A stretch of 64,000 bases of DNA from UBA1433 sp964581565 (lineage in GTDB: Bacteria; Bacillota; Clostridia; Eubacteriales; UBA1433): contig CAZOOZ010000003.1 in assembly GCA_964581565.1 (NCBI GenBank), forward strand, positions 176,495-240,494. Reading direction: 5' to 3'. This document shows positions 35,734 through 44,813 of this stretch, one piece after another; position 1 is the stretch's first letter; each line of letters opens with the position of its first letter. The position numbers and the translations under genes are program-made. The notes under the pieces are model-generated. The model was not told the origin of the DNA and made no database searches. It worked only from the letters and a program-made list of their open reading frames with translations.

Positions 35734-36993
35734 TTAATCTTCTGCGGCAAATTGCTCAATACCAATAGATTTTTCGGGTTTACTGTCTCCATGTCTGACA
35801 AAAATCAACGTGATAAAAGATAAGACAGAAAAAAACAGTGCATACGGAAACAATGTTCGATATGAAATATGTTCAAGCAACATGCCTGATAATATAGGCG
35901 TGGCAATTTGCGCCGCCATAGAAAAAGTGTAATAATATCCTGTATATTTGCCTACATCAGCGCTCTTGCTCATATCCACAACCATAGGATACGTATTGAC
36001 TGTAATCGCCGCAAACCCTATTCCGGCAAATGCAAACACAAAATAAATAACAAAAGAAAACGCCGTGCATAAATAAGCTACGAAATACACACTTGAAAGA
36101 ATTAAAATACCTATCATCACCGTCTTTTTTCTTCCTATTGCGCCGGCCAGAATACCTACCGGTAAAAATGCCGCAATTGCAAAAAACGTAAACACAAGCA
36201 GGCTGTTTGCAAAGGTGCCCCCACCAAGCCCCCAGATTTTAAGCGCATATCTCGAAAAAGCCGACATAATCGCATTAAAACTCATATAACAGAAAAAGAC
36301 GGTGATAAGCATAAAATACAGGCTCTTTTTTACATTCTTATCAAGGGACCCTGAAGCGTCATGCCGCACATTTTCTTTCGGCTCTTCTTCAACTCGTTTT
36401 AATTTATTTTCTTTAACGGAAAAAAGCAGTATAAGCACAGAGGCCACCATAAGAGCTGCTACGGATATAAAAACCGGCAGATAATTGGGATTGGCTTCAT
36501 TGGGTATTAAAAATCTAATCGTCACAAGCGCAAAGACACCGCCTAATGTGCCCATCAGATTTATAATGGCGTTTGCTTTGCTGCGCAGCGGCTTTGGCGT
36601 GAAGTCAGGCATCAGCGCCACCGCAGGCGAGCGATAGGTTCCCATTGCAATCAGCACGATCCCAAGAGATATAATAAAGAGCGCCAGATTATTTCTGTAA
36701 CTTGCGACGGGAATAAACATTAAAAAAACAACGGAAATAAAAGTGCCCAATAAAATAAATGGCATACGCTTGCCAATTCTTGTATTTGTTTTATCGGATA
36801 TTGAACCAAAAATTGGCAGTAAAAACAAAGCCAGAACATTATCGGTGGCCATAATAGTGCCGACAAGCGTTTCTTTGAGATGAAATGTGTTTTGAAGAAT
36901 CAATGGTATTAAGCTATCGTATATTTGCCAAAATGCAGATATTGACAAAAATGCAAGGCCAATAAAAATAGTGCGTTTATAGTTTAACTTCAT
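35734..36993 (-). CDS. MFS transporter, SLC45/GPH-like sugar transporter type
   Basis: 419 residues, 12 hydrophobic segments. The loop SDKTNTRIGKRMPFILLG between helices 2 and 3 is the pattern of the glycoside/SLC45 branch that moves sugars with cations; the second half has IGRKKTVM. ATG 36993 is chosen because AAGGAG lies just upstream; a longer frame to 37026 lacks one. The substrate is unknown. A 15-bp inverted repeat lies upstream at 37099-37136. Confidence 0.82.
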   Translation of the reverse strand: MKLNYKRTIFIGLAFLSISAFWQIYDSLIPLILQNTFHLKETLVGTIMATDNVLALFLLPIFGSISDKTNTRIGKRMPFILLGTFISVVFLMFIPVASYRNNLALFIISLGIVLIAMGTYRSPAVALMPDFTPKPLRSKANAIINLMGTLGGVFALVTIRFLIPNEANPNYLPVFISVAALMVASVLILLFSVKENKLKRVEEEPKENVRHDASGSLDKNVKKSLYFMLITVFFCYMSFNAIMSAFSRYALKIWGLGGGTFANSLLVFTFFAIAAFLPVGILAGAIGRKKTVMIGILILSSVYFVAYLCTAFSFVIYFVFAFAGIGFAAITVNTYPMVVDMSKSADVGKYTGYYYTFSMAAQIATPILSGMLLEHISYRTLFPYALFFSVLSFITLIFVRHGDSKPEKSIGIEQFAAED

Positions 36994-37098
36994 CTTCCAC
37001 TCCTTATTTAATTTAAGAAAACCCATCGGAGTGAAAGATGCTGATCATGTTTTCCAACTTTCCCCGACTCGCTATATTATTTTTTTGGTATATATTTA

Positions 37099-37136
37099 AA
37101 GTTTGCATGATAAATGCTATATTATCATGCAAACTT
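37099..37136. repeat. 15-bp perfect inverted repeat upstream of the MFS gene
   Basis: AAGTTTGCATGATAA (37099-37113), eight bases, TTATCATGCAAACTT (37122-37136). No T run follows on either strand, so it does not look like an ordinary terminator. It sits between the cohesin gene stop and the MFS start and could be an operator or an mRNA-end hairpin. Confidence 0.6.
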
Positions 37137-37183
37137 ACAAACATTGTTTTGTGCCAAAGCCAAGCATACAGTCGACTATATTT

Positions 37184-39127
37184 CTACTGTTCTTCCGTTG
37201 CCTCTTCTGCCTTCTCATCATCGAATGGCAAGCCGCCGTCTTTTTCCTGCTTTTCATTTTCGATATCCGCAAGCAGCAGCACCTGATCTTCTTTATTTTC
37301 CTGCGGCTGCTCCAACAGTTTTTGCTCCTGCTCGGTCTCGGCTTCCTCTTCGCTAGGCGCGGCGCTAACAATCGATTTTTTCTTAAATTTATCTTTATTC
37401 TTACTGTAAACATTGCCCATCACAAAGCCGATAACAACCGCAGCGAGCATAATCAAAACGACCGATATATCTATCATATAAGATGATGCGGTAAATGCGG
37501 CTACATCATCCTGTATTTCAACGGAATCATAAACTGTTGCGCCCTCAATTGTTTTGGCGGTAATGATATATTCTGAACACATATCATTTTTATAGGCAAG
37601 CAGGCCTGCCTGCTGCACAGAAGTATCTTGGGCTATTAAATAAAATTTATCTTCATCAAGACTGTATTTATAAATATTGTATATATCGCCCTGATTTAAA
37701 TTTGTCATCAAATAAAAAGTTGCATATCCGGGCAAATCTCCTTCGTAGCCGAATGAATAGATAATGCCGTCTTCATCCCCCGATTTCTGCTTGATCAAAT
37801 CCGCATATTCACTGCTGTATACAAAAGAGAAATCATAATATTCGGCCTTTATTTCCTCGCTGATATCAGAGCCTTTAAAAATAATTTTTGCATCTCCCAC
37901 ATTAATCGTCAAAGTGAGATTCGGGTATTTTTTCAGTTCTTCAAATACCTGAGCAGGAACTTGCTTACTGGCAGATGCGCTGAGATCTAAAAGGATGTTT
38001 TCCGTGGCAGTCTCATCGGAATTCTCCGTACTGCCCAATTCTTCAAACTGTGCTAAAATGCCCTCTACATTTACCAAATTTTTTTCTTGCGTTCCGAGGA
38101 ATGAAGAAGCACGCTTAACGGTGAGGGTGTATTCTTTTGTAGAGCCATTCTCCGCACTGCATACCACACTTACCGTGTTGTCGGCGCCGGCTATAAGGTC
38201 TTCTCCGCCGGATACGCTCACGCTTGCTTTGGAGTCCTGCGGCTTGCCTGAGGCCTTGATGCTGTCCACCTCATAAGGAAGCCATACAACATAACTTGTA
38301 TTGTCTTTATCAAATACGGGCGAGAGGATCCCAGGGCTCACGCTGATGGATTTTAAATAGTTGTTATCACTTTCCACATAGTTTGGATCCTGCTCACGTG
38401 TTGTCTTTATCGTATATGTTTTTTTATTGCCTGCCGCAGCTTTAACCGTGATATACACATTTGTTGTTCCGCCTGCTTTTAATGAGTTATTGGAAATGCT
38501 CACTTTCGCCGAGGAATCCGCGGCTTTGGCGCTGATTTTCAGGCTTGAAATTTCATATCCCACACTTGCCTTATACGATGTCGTCGAAGATGAGAAAGAG
38601 GGCGATATCTTTGCATTGGAAACACTTAGAGAGGCCAGATTCGCATTTGTGGAAAGCGGTGCCGCAATGCTTTTGGAATATGTGGAGCCGCCTACACCGA
38701 CATCGCTGTTATTGACCGATATTTTAATACTCGATGAACTGACTGAAAATTTTGTTCCCGTTGACCCTTTAACAGAAAATTTTAATGTACAGACTGTTTT
38801 TGTTCCGCTTAACGGAGAAGTCTGATTATTATCATAAGCAATGATCTTTATGCTTGAACCGCTTTTACTGCTTTCTACAACCCATGGAGATGATAGATTT
38901 TTACTTACACTTTTATACGTTAAAACCGAGCTTGTATAATTGATCGTTGCTTCAATGCCTTCTACATTACTAAGCCCGCTTAAAGTAAATTTAACAGTGA
39001 TGGTATCCCCGCTTCGCACCGTGCCCGGTCCGCTCATGGATGAGCTTGCAGCCAGCACCTGCAGAGGAACCAGCGCCGTAATGATCAGGCTTATGATTAA
39101 AATAACCAAAATTCTTTTTAATTTCAT
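37184..39127 (-). CDS. Membrane-anchored cohesin protein
   Basis: 647 residues. Signal peptide 1-27. Cohesin domain about 31-150: SGDTITVKFTLSGLSNVEG, LTYKSV, TLKFSVKG, the order seen in type I/II cohesins. Two cadherin-like beta-sandwich repeats follow (about 162-245 and 254-340; each LxSLSVS...L.P.F...TTSY). Residues 345-545 are a domain I do not recognise. One membrane span at about 551-571, then an acidic cytosolic tail (576-647, rich in Glu and Gln). The layout places the cohesin outside, anchored by the C-terminus. The gene upstream, 48 bases away, encodes a dockerin protein, its likely ligand. Confidence 0.88.
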   Translation of the reverse strand: MKLKRILVILIISLIITALVPLQVLAASSSMSGPGTVRSGDTITVKFTLSGLSNVEGIEATINYTSSVLTYKSVSKNLSSPWVVESSKSGSSIKIIAYDNNQTSPLSGTKTVCTLKFSVKGSTGTKFSVSSSSIKISVNNSDVGVGGSTYSKSIAAPLSTNANLASLSVSNAKISPSFSSSTTSYKASVGYEISSLKISAKAADSSAKVSISNNSLKAGGTTNVYITVKAAAGNKKTYTIKTTREQDPNYVESDNNYLKSISVSPGILSPVFDKDNTSYVVWLPYEVDSIKASGKPQDSKASVSVSGGEDLIAGADNTVSVVCSAENGSTKEYTLTVKRASSFLGTQEKNLVNVEGILAQFEELGSTENSDETATENILLDLSASASKQVPAQVFEELKKYPNLTLTINVGDAKIIFKGSDISEEIKAEYYDFSFVYSSEYADLIKQKSGDEDGIIYSFGYEGDLPGYATFYLMTNLNQGDIYNIYKYSLDEDKFYLIAQDTSVQQAGLLAYKNDMCSEYIITAKTIEGATVYDSVEIQDDVAAFTASSYMIDISVVLIMLAAVVIGFVMGNVYSKNKDKFKKKSIVSAAPSEEEAETEQEQKLLEQPQENKEDQVLLLADIENEKQEKDGGLPFDDEKAEEATEEQ

Positions 39128-39175
39128 AAAGTTGATACTCCAATTATTCGTCAGACTTTTTTAATGATATTTTAT

Positions 39176-41563
39176 TTATTTTCCAAGTAAAACCGCTTTT
39201 ACCATGACAAAATCACTGATAGAAACACCGCCGTCCCCATTCATATCTCCGCTGATTTTCGGTATTCCGCTCAGCGTGCTTTTGGCAAGCAGATGAGATT
39301 TGACCATAACCAGATCGGAAATAGAAATAACTCCGTCGGCATTTAAATCCCCTTTCACAGATATCGTTAACGTCTGCATCAGCGTACCGTCTTTATAAAG
39401 GTTTATCGTCATGCTGGTGCCAACGTATCCGCTTGTCACCTGCGTTAATGATTTGTATACTTTTGCCGTTGTTCCGCTCGGTAACACAAGATTATTCAGA
39501 AAAGTGCTTACACTTGTTTTTTGCGTAATATTTTTAATCAGTTTATTTGTGCTGTCTACCGTGTATGCATTTGATGAAATAGATGTGACATTGACTGTGA
39601 TTACACAAGATGCTTCTTTGCTTACGCGCGAATCATTACTCTTTGCATAAATGGTTGCCTGCCCGTTTGCCTTCGGTGTTACCACCCCAGCAGAAGACAC
39701 TGTGGCAACCGAGGTATTGCTCGATGACCACGTCACCGTGCGCACGCTCGCGTTAGAGGGGCTTACAGTTGCTGTAAGCTGTATGGTATTTAAATTTTCG
39801 ACACTGACAGATGTTTTGTTCAGAGCAACAGATGTGACCGCTACATACTCTACCAAAGCATCGTAAGCCGCCTTTAAATTATTATAAGCGGTATTCACTT
39901 GAGCCTGTGTGACATTATCTTTATCTCTTACAATCACTGCCGCATCATAAGCGTCTTGCAGATCCTCAATGCTGTCTATTGTGTATTTACTTTCATCCAC
40001 GGCTTCCGTCGTAATGATCATATTGGTCAAATTGGTTTTATCTATAAAGGATACCGGTCCTTTGATTTCCACCGAAGATTTTTTTACATAACCCACATCA
40101 CTGAAACTATACTGTTTAGACCAGTCTGTAAGCCCGGTATCATCATTAATCGGCATATCGGATTGTATTTTATAATATGTAGAATTGCTTGCATCTAAAA
40201 TAATAACGGGTATGCCCAATGGATATGAAGTGGATTTCATTGCGAGTTTATACATCACTCCGGAAGAGGAAGACGCATTATAATACACATTATCCGCAAC
40301 CGTAGTGATTGCGAGGTCATATACGTTTTTATCTTTATATCCCAGTTTTCTGTCTACTTTATAAAAGCGTCCGGCAATTTTTTGTCCCCAGTAAGGGTCT
40401 GAGGCATACTTTACATTAAAGCCCTGTTGCTTATTGCCCAAATTCGCGCCGAAATATCGTGTATCTGTGTTCGCATCGCAGTATCCTTGTGAAATCATTC
40501 TTCTCGCCATATAATCCACGCAATCGGCCACAGTATCAAAATAATCAGCTTCATCAGGATTTGAATCTGTTGCATTAATACCAAACAAGTTGTTACGATT
40601 TACCGCATAATAACTTGTGCCAAAATAACTTTCATGAAAAGCGATACAAAGCAAAAGCAGCGCATTCACACCATATGTATTCTGCGCGTCGATGAATGCT
40701 TGTGCTTGCCCGTTGAGTACGCTTGTGGGCATATCAAGCAGGCTGATATAGTAATTGAGCTCAGCTGCCGTGTATTTTGTTTTTGAGCGCACAGGCAACA
40801 GGCTGTAGTAGTCGACTAAAGTTCCCGCCAAATTTTTCAGCTGCGGATCCGTATAAAAGCTTCGACCGTCAAGAGAATAATATTTTACAGACTGCTCCAT
40901 AAAGGAGGGAGCTTTTAAATAGGTATAACTTGCATAAGAAGGAGTTCTCGAAGTGCTTCCAATCGTGGCTATTTTATGTATGATATCAATATCTCCGTCA
41001 ACATAATAATAAGACTGCCCCACCACCTGCACACGCGGTATGAGGTTTAACTCTGTTATATCGGCTTCTCCGATATAGCCTGAAATACCCACTTTAACCT
41101 TTGAAGAAGAAGTAGTTGAATAGTAAAACAACACTTGTTTAGCCGGAATATATGTATATGCGGTACTTGAACCCGATATGTAGATATACATCGTCGAGCC
41201 TTCGGGCACGCTCACCGCTATACCATCCTTCATGGCAACAACACCGTTATAGGATTTTGCGCTGCAAGTCACAACCGTATTCGCATCACTGCTCGCCTTC
41301 ATGGCTGCAAGCGCATCACTAAAGGAAGAGTACGATTTTATGGTCGTAAACGTACCGTCTGATTTGGCGGTTTTTGTATAATATGTAGTTGATAATGTGG
41401 TCATCATCAATGCATCTTCTTGCTGTTCCTGCGCTTCTTCTTCCAGTTCCTGCTGCACAACAACATTCTCATCCTGCATTTCCTGTGCGAGTATGTCTGC
41501 AGGATACGAAACTGTTATGAAGATAAGTAGAAAAGTACTGATTATTAATAATCGTTTTTTCAT
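39176..41563 (-). CDS. Dockerin-bearing N-acetylglucosaminidase
   Basis: 795 residues, secreted (signal peptide 1-26). A unique region runs to about 275. A GH73-type glucosaminidase domain covers 280-405, with the proton-donor E311 in HESYFGTS and NNLFGINA. An SH3-like domain follows (415-500), a FIVAR helix bundle (526-573), a BIG2 Ig-like domain (574-658), a small beta module (659-736), and a type I dockerin (737-795) with two calcium loops, DLNADGVISISD and DMNGDGGVSISD, each followed by an (L/F)VMVK helix. It should cleave the glycan strands of peptidoglycan while held by a cohesin, most likely that of the next gene. Confidence 0.92.
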   Translation of the reverse strand: MKKRLLIISTFLLIFITVSYPADILAQEMQDENVVVQQELEEEAQEQQEDALMMTTLSTTYYTKTAKSDGTFTTIKSYSSFSDALAAMKASSDANTVVTCSAKSYNGVVAMKDGIAVSVPEGSTMYIYISGSSTAYTYIPAKQVLFYYSTTSSSKVKVGISGYIGEADITELNLIPRVQVVGQSYYYVDGDIDIIHKIATIGSTSRTPSYASYTYLKAPSFMEQSVKYYSLDGRSFYTDPQLKNLAGTLVDYYSLLPVRSKTKYTAAELNYYISLLDMPTSVLNGQAQAFIDAQNTYGVNALLLLCIAFHESYFGTSYYAVNRNNLFGINATDSNPDEADYFDTVADCVDYMARRMISQGYCDANTDTRYFGANLGNKQQGFNVKYASDPYWGQKIAGRFYKVDRKLGYKDKNVYDLAITTVADNVYYNASSSSGVMYKLAMKSTSYPLGIPVIILDASNSTYYKIQSDMPINDDTGLTDWSKQYSFSDVGYVKKSSVEIKGPVSFIDKTNLTNMIITTEAVDESKYTIDSIEDLQDAYDAAVIVRDKDNVTQAQVNTAYNNLKAAYDALVEYVAVTSVALNKTSVSVENLNTIQLTATVSPSNASVRTVTWSSSNTSVATVSSAGVVTPKANGQATIYAKSNDSRVSKEASCVITVNVTSISSNAYTVDSTNKLIKNITQKTSVSTFLNNLVLPSGTTAKVYKSLTQVTSGYVGTSMTINLYKDGTLMQTLTISVKGDLNADGVISISDLVMVKSHLLAKSTLSGIPKISGDMNGDGGVSISDFVMVKAVLLGK

Positions 41564-41587
41564 TTTTTACCTTAAACACTACTATAT

Positions 41588-42352
41588 TTATATTAGATTT
41601 ATTGTTTGCTTTATCTTTTTTGATTTTTTTATAATTATACTAAGCTCATCAACGTTGACAGCCTGATTTGCATCACTTAAAGATACAGACGGATTTTCAT
41701 GGACTTCAATCATAATTCCGTCAGCACCGCAAGCAGCTGATGCATACGCCAAATCGGCTACGACATCCGCCCTGCCCGCAGCATGCGAAGGATCGGCAAA
41801 GACGGGATACTTACAGCCTTTTTTTAAAATACTGATTGCCCCTATATCAAGGATATTGCGTGTGGAAGAATCAAAACTGCGGATACCCCGCTCACAAAGG
41901 ATGATTTTTTCATTTCCGTCTTGCGTTAAATATTCACAAGCTTTTAAATATTCATCAACAGTGGCACTTATCCCTCTTTTTAAAAGGATCGGCATATTTG
42001 TTTTCGCCAATGCTTTTAAAAGCGGATAATTATACATGCTTCTGGCGCCTACCTGAATGATATCTGCCAATTCGCAAAACAAATCTATATCTCCGCTGTC
42101 TACAATTTCACTGATCACAGGCAGCCGATAGGCTTTGCCTGCATCATGAAGCATCTTTAGTCCTTCTTTGCCGAGTCCCTGAAAATCTTTGGCACATGTG
42201 CGCATTTTATAGGCACCGCCCCGCAGAATATCTGCGCCCGCCTTTTTAATCTTTTCCGCAAGAGAGAAAATCATCTCTTCGCTTTCCACGGCGCAAGGTC
42301 CGGCAATGATGTTATAAGAACTATTTAGTATTTTATCATATATGTCATGCAT
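41588..42352 (-). CDS. aroF: 3-deoxy-7-phosphoheptulonate synthase (AroF/type I-beta)
   Basis: 254 residues. First step of aromatic amino acid synthesis from PEP and erythrose-4-phosphate. GPCAVES at the start, RGGAYKMRTCAKDFQGLG, IQVGARSMYNYPLL, LLKRG, CERGIR and FADPSHAAGR are the active-site and metal motifs. It has only the catalytic barrel; the N-terminal ferredoxin-like regulatory domain of the Thermotoga-type enzyme is absent. The glucosaminidase gene starts 24 bases after its stop, so readthrough is possible, although the functions are unrelated. Confidence 0.95.
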   Translation of the reverse strand: MHDIYDKILNSSYNIIAGPCAVESEEMIFSLAEKIKKAGADILRGGAYKMRTCAKDFQGLGKEGLKMLHDAGKAYRLPVISEIVDSGDIDLFCELADIIQVGARSMYNYPLLKALAKTNMPILLKRGISATVDEYLKACEYLTQDGNEKIILCERGIRSFDSSTRNILDIGAISILKKGCKYPVFADPSHAAGRADVVADLAYASAACGADGIMIEVHENPSVSLSDANQAVNVDELSIIIKKSKKIKQTINLI

Positions 42353-42454
42353 AGTTCAAACCTTTGAAAGCTCGAATTTTATTACTTTCTATATTTAATG
42401 GATTATATCATAAAATAGAAACAGTTTATAGCCTTCGTGTTTTATTTCATAAAT

Positions 42455-42703
42455 TTATTCTTCCATATACCATTTTTGCCCTTCATAAAAAAGATAGGTA
42501 ATTTTATTTTTAATTTTTATCGTATAACGCAGTCCTATGCCACCGGCTTTTAAACTCGCGGCACGTCTTTTATCTAAAATTTTGTCTATTTCGTAGGCTC
42601 TGCCATCCCTCCAGATAATAGAGACGGGATGCATATCTCCACAGGTATCAAAACGCACCAATGTTTCAATAAAGACTTTTTTATCATGCTGTGAATTTAT
42701 CAT
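42455..42703 (-). CDS. Small conserved-looking protein coupled to dinB
   Basis: 82 residues, function unknown. VRFDTCGDMHPVSIIWRDGRAYEIDKILDKRRAASLKAGGIGLRYT and YLFYEGQKWYMEE suggest a compact beta-rich fold. The layout, a W-x-DGR-x-Y-x-ID core with an aromatic C-terminus, recalls small proteins encoded next to Y-family polymerases (DUF6504-like), but I cannot confirm the family. It starts 2 bases after the dinB stop, so it is almost certainly in the SOS operon. Confidence 0.65.
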   Translation of the reverse strand: MINSQHDKKVFIETLVRFDTCGDMHPVSIIWRDGRAYEIDKILDKRRAASLKAGGIGLRYTIKIKNKITYLFYEGQKWYMEE

Positions 42704-42705
42704 AA

Positions 42706-43965
42706 TCAGGAAACCCCTTTTCTAAAAAAGCTTTCCGGATGAACGATATGATCCTCTTTAGGATTAAGAGCAGAAAGAGCCGTATCGGTCATCATCACTG
42801 CGCGCTGTATTTCATCGTGCCCAAAACGCAAGCGAATATCATCAATTGCTTTCTCTAACTCTTCCTGCTTTTGTGTGGAGATGATATGCGGCAAAAAGGA
42901 GGTTTGGCTGATATTATCTTTCACAAGACCGCATGCCCGAACACCGATACTTCGAATCGGTTTCTGCATATGCGGATTATAATTTTTTTTGTATAATTCA
43001 AATGCTTTCGCAAACAAATTTTCGGATGCGGATGACGGCAAGGCAAGCACGCCTTGTCTTTGATAAGTAAAAAGATCATTTTCGCGTATACTCAGCTGCA
43101 AAGTCGCAGTTTTTAGGCCATGCTGCCGCAGCCTCGCGGCCACACTTTCACAGAGCACATATAAAGTGATTTTTACATCATCATCTGAGACTAAGTCCCT
43201 TGGCGTTGTTGTGCTGTTTCCGATACTTTTTATAGGCGGATCATAGCTCTCATGTGCCACCCTTGAAATATCAAGCCCGTTTGCAAAAGACCATAGAGTC
43301 TGTCCGTTAACGCCAAGTAAGCTTTTCAGTTTCTCTACATCTGTTTTTGCCAAGTCTCCTATTGTGCGAATGCGAATTGCCTCAAGCTTTTTTGCCGTGG
43401 CTCTGCCTACATAAAGCAACTCACTTGCAGGCAGCGACCATACAATTTCTTTAAAATTTTGCCTTGTTATGACCGTCGTGGCATCAGGCTTTTTCATATC
43501 GCTTCCCAGTTTTGCAAAGATTTTATTGAAGCTTACCCCGATAGATGCGGTAATGCCGAGCTCCGCTTTAATTCTGCTTCGTATGGTATCGGCAATCTCC
43601 TTTCCGCTGCCAAAGATTTTGCTCGCCGAGAGATCGAGCCAGCATTCATCCGGGCCAAAACTCTCTATATGATCAGTATAGTCTGTATAAATTGCTCTCG
43701 CCAGCTTTGAAAACTTCATATATTTTTCAAACTGTGCATCAATAAATATAATATCCGGGCATACCTGGCGCGCCTCCCATGTGGGCTGGCCTGTTTTTAT
43801 GCCATAGGCTTTGGCAATATAATTTTTTGCAAGCACAATACCGTGCCGCTTTTCAATATCCCCGCTGACAGCCATGGGTCTGCCACGCAATTCAGGATGA
43901 TACAAACACTCTACAGACGCATAAAAATTATTTAAATCCACATGCAAAATCACTCTGTCCATCAT
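42706..43965 (-). CDS. dinB: DNA polymerase IV (Y family)
   Basis: 419 residues. Low-fidelity lesion-bypass polymerase. HVDLNNFYASVE carries the first catalytic Asp, YSDH-equivalent DHIESFGPDECWLD the second pair, and ASIGVSFNKIFAKLGSDMKKPDA the palm motif. HhH region around LLGVNGQTLWSFANGLD, then the little-finger domain. ATG 43965 is chosen by GGAG upstream; a longer frame starts at 43992 inside the SOS palindrome. Under the LexA-type box at 43976-44009. Confidence 0.96.
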   Translation of the reverse strand: MMDRVILHVDLNNFYASVECLYHPELRGRPMAVSGDIEKRHGIVLAKNYIAKAYGIKTGQPTWEARQVCPDIIFIDAQFEKYMKFSKLARAIYTDYTDHIESFGPDECWLDLSASKIFGSGKEIADTIRSRIKAELGITASIGVSFNKIFAKLGSDMKKPDATTVITRQNFKEIVWSLPASELLYVGRATAKKLEAIRIRTIGDLAKTDVEKLKSLLGVNGQTLWSFANGLDISRVAHESYDPPIKSIGNSTTTPRDLVSDDDVKITLYVLCESVAARLRQHGLKTATLQLSIRENDLFTYQRQGVLALPSSASENLFAKAFELYKKNYNPHMQKPIRSIGVRACGLVKDNISQTSFLPHIISTQKQEELEKAIDDIRLRFGHDEIQRAVMMTDTALSALNPKEDHIVHPESFFRKGVS

Positions 43966-43975
43966 ATTTTCTCCA

Positions 43976-44009
43976 ATAATAAAATAGAACATATGTTCTA
44001 TTTTATTAT
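43976..44009. promoter_or_regulatory. LexA (SOS) box in a 34-bp perfect palindrome
   Basis: The centre is AGAACATATGTTCT (43986-43999), which fits the Gram-positive LexA consensus GAAC-N4-GTTC. The symmetry extends without a mismatch from 43976 to 44009. It lies 11 bases upstream of the dinB start and 97 bases upstream of the divergent SRAP gene, so one site may control both. Confidence 0.88.
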
Positions 44010-44106
44010 ACTACTTTTTATTAAAAATCATAACTATTTTTTTTGACATTTCTTTCCAATGCGATTTTTGATATACTGAAGATAATCATCAGGAAAGGAA
44101 CTGCTT

Positions 44107-44691
44107 ATGTGCGGAAGATATGCTTTTTACACGGACCCCGAAAACGCCGAACTTACAAAAATAATTGAACTGGTCAGTAAAAAATACGGAGAAGGAAAAG
44201 TGCCCGGCGGAGAAATTTTCCCTTCAAATATTGCGCCTGCACTTTTAAACGAAAACAATAGCATTAATGCCGAACTTTTGACATGGGGATTTTTGCATTA
44301 TGATAAAAAAAATTTGATCATCAACGCACGTGCCGAGTCCGCCTCTGAAAAAAGAATGTTTGCAAAAAGCCTTGCTTCAAAACGCTGTGTCATTCCATCC
44401 ACGGGTTTTTATGAATGGAATTCCCATAAGCAAGTACCCGAAAAGCAAAAATACCTGTTTACGCTACCGGATGAAGATATGTTATATATGGCAGGGCTTT
44501 ATAATGAAAGTGAAGACGGAAAAAAATTTGTAATCCTGACTACAAGCGCCAATGAAACCATGAAAGAGATACATAGTCGTATGCCTTTGGTGCTTAAAAA
44601 ATCATTTTTAAAAGCATGGCTTTATGACGATAATTTTGCTCTTTTCTATCTAACCCAAGCACCGCCGGCTCTTATGAAAAGAGCCGTATGA
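44107..44691 (+). CDS. SOS response-associated peptidase (SRAP / HMCES-YedK)
   Basis: 194 residues. Protects abasic sites in single-stranded DNA by covalent linkage to C2 (MCGRYAF; the initiator Met must be removed). The other conserved residues are visible: N73-A-R75-A-E77, E103 in STGFYEWN and H156 in IHSRMPLVL. GGAAAGGAA precedes the ATG. Divergent from dinB across the shared SOS palindrome, which fits its damage role. Confidence 0.96.
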   Translation: MCGRYAFYTDPENAELTKIIELVSKKYGEGKVPGGEIFPSNIAPALLNENNSINAELLTWGFLHYDKKNLIINARAESASEKRMFAKSLASKRCVIPSTGFYEWNSHKQVPEKQKYLFTLPDEDMLYMAGLYNESEDGKKFVILTTSANETMKEIHSRMPLVLKKSFLKAWLYDDNFALFYLTQAPPALMKRAV

Positions 44692-44813
44692 ATAAAATTT
44701 TTTCGAGCATATGTTTTCTTTTTTTATATGCTGTAATCCTCTTATAAAATATTTCTTTCATTAGCTTACTCTTCATGCTTATTTTTTATTGCGATTCCGA
44801 TCAAATAATGAAC
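44692..44813. other. Intergenic stretch between convergent genes
   Basis: 122 AT-rich bases. AGCATAT (about 44708-44714) can pair with ATATGCT about 15 bases later, but no T run follows, so it is at best a weak terminator for the SRAP gene. Confidence 0.35.

Noticed and set aside
37184..37486. Plus-strand frames of 80-127 codons at 37038-37486
   Set aside because: They are shadows of the cohesin protein gene's acidic C-terminal tail.
44043..44077. TTGACA and TATACT upstream of the SRAP gene as a promoter
   Set aside because: The gap is 23 bases, too long for sigma-A; the -10 may be real but the -35 pairing is not.
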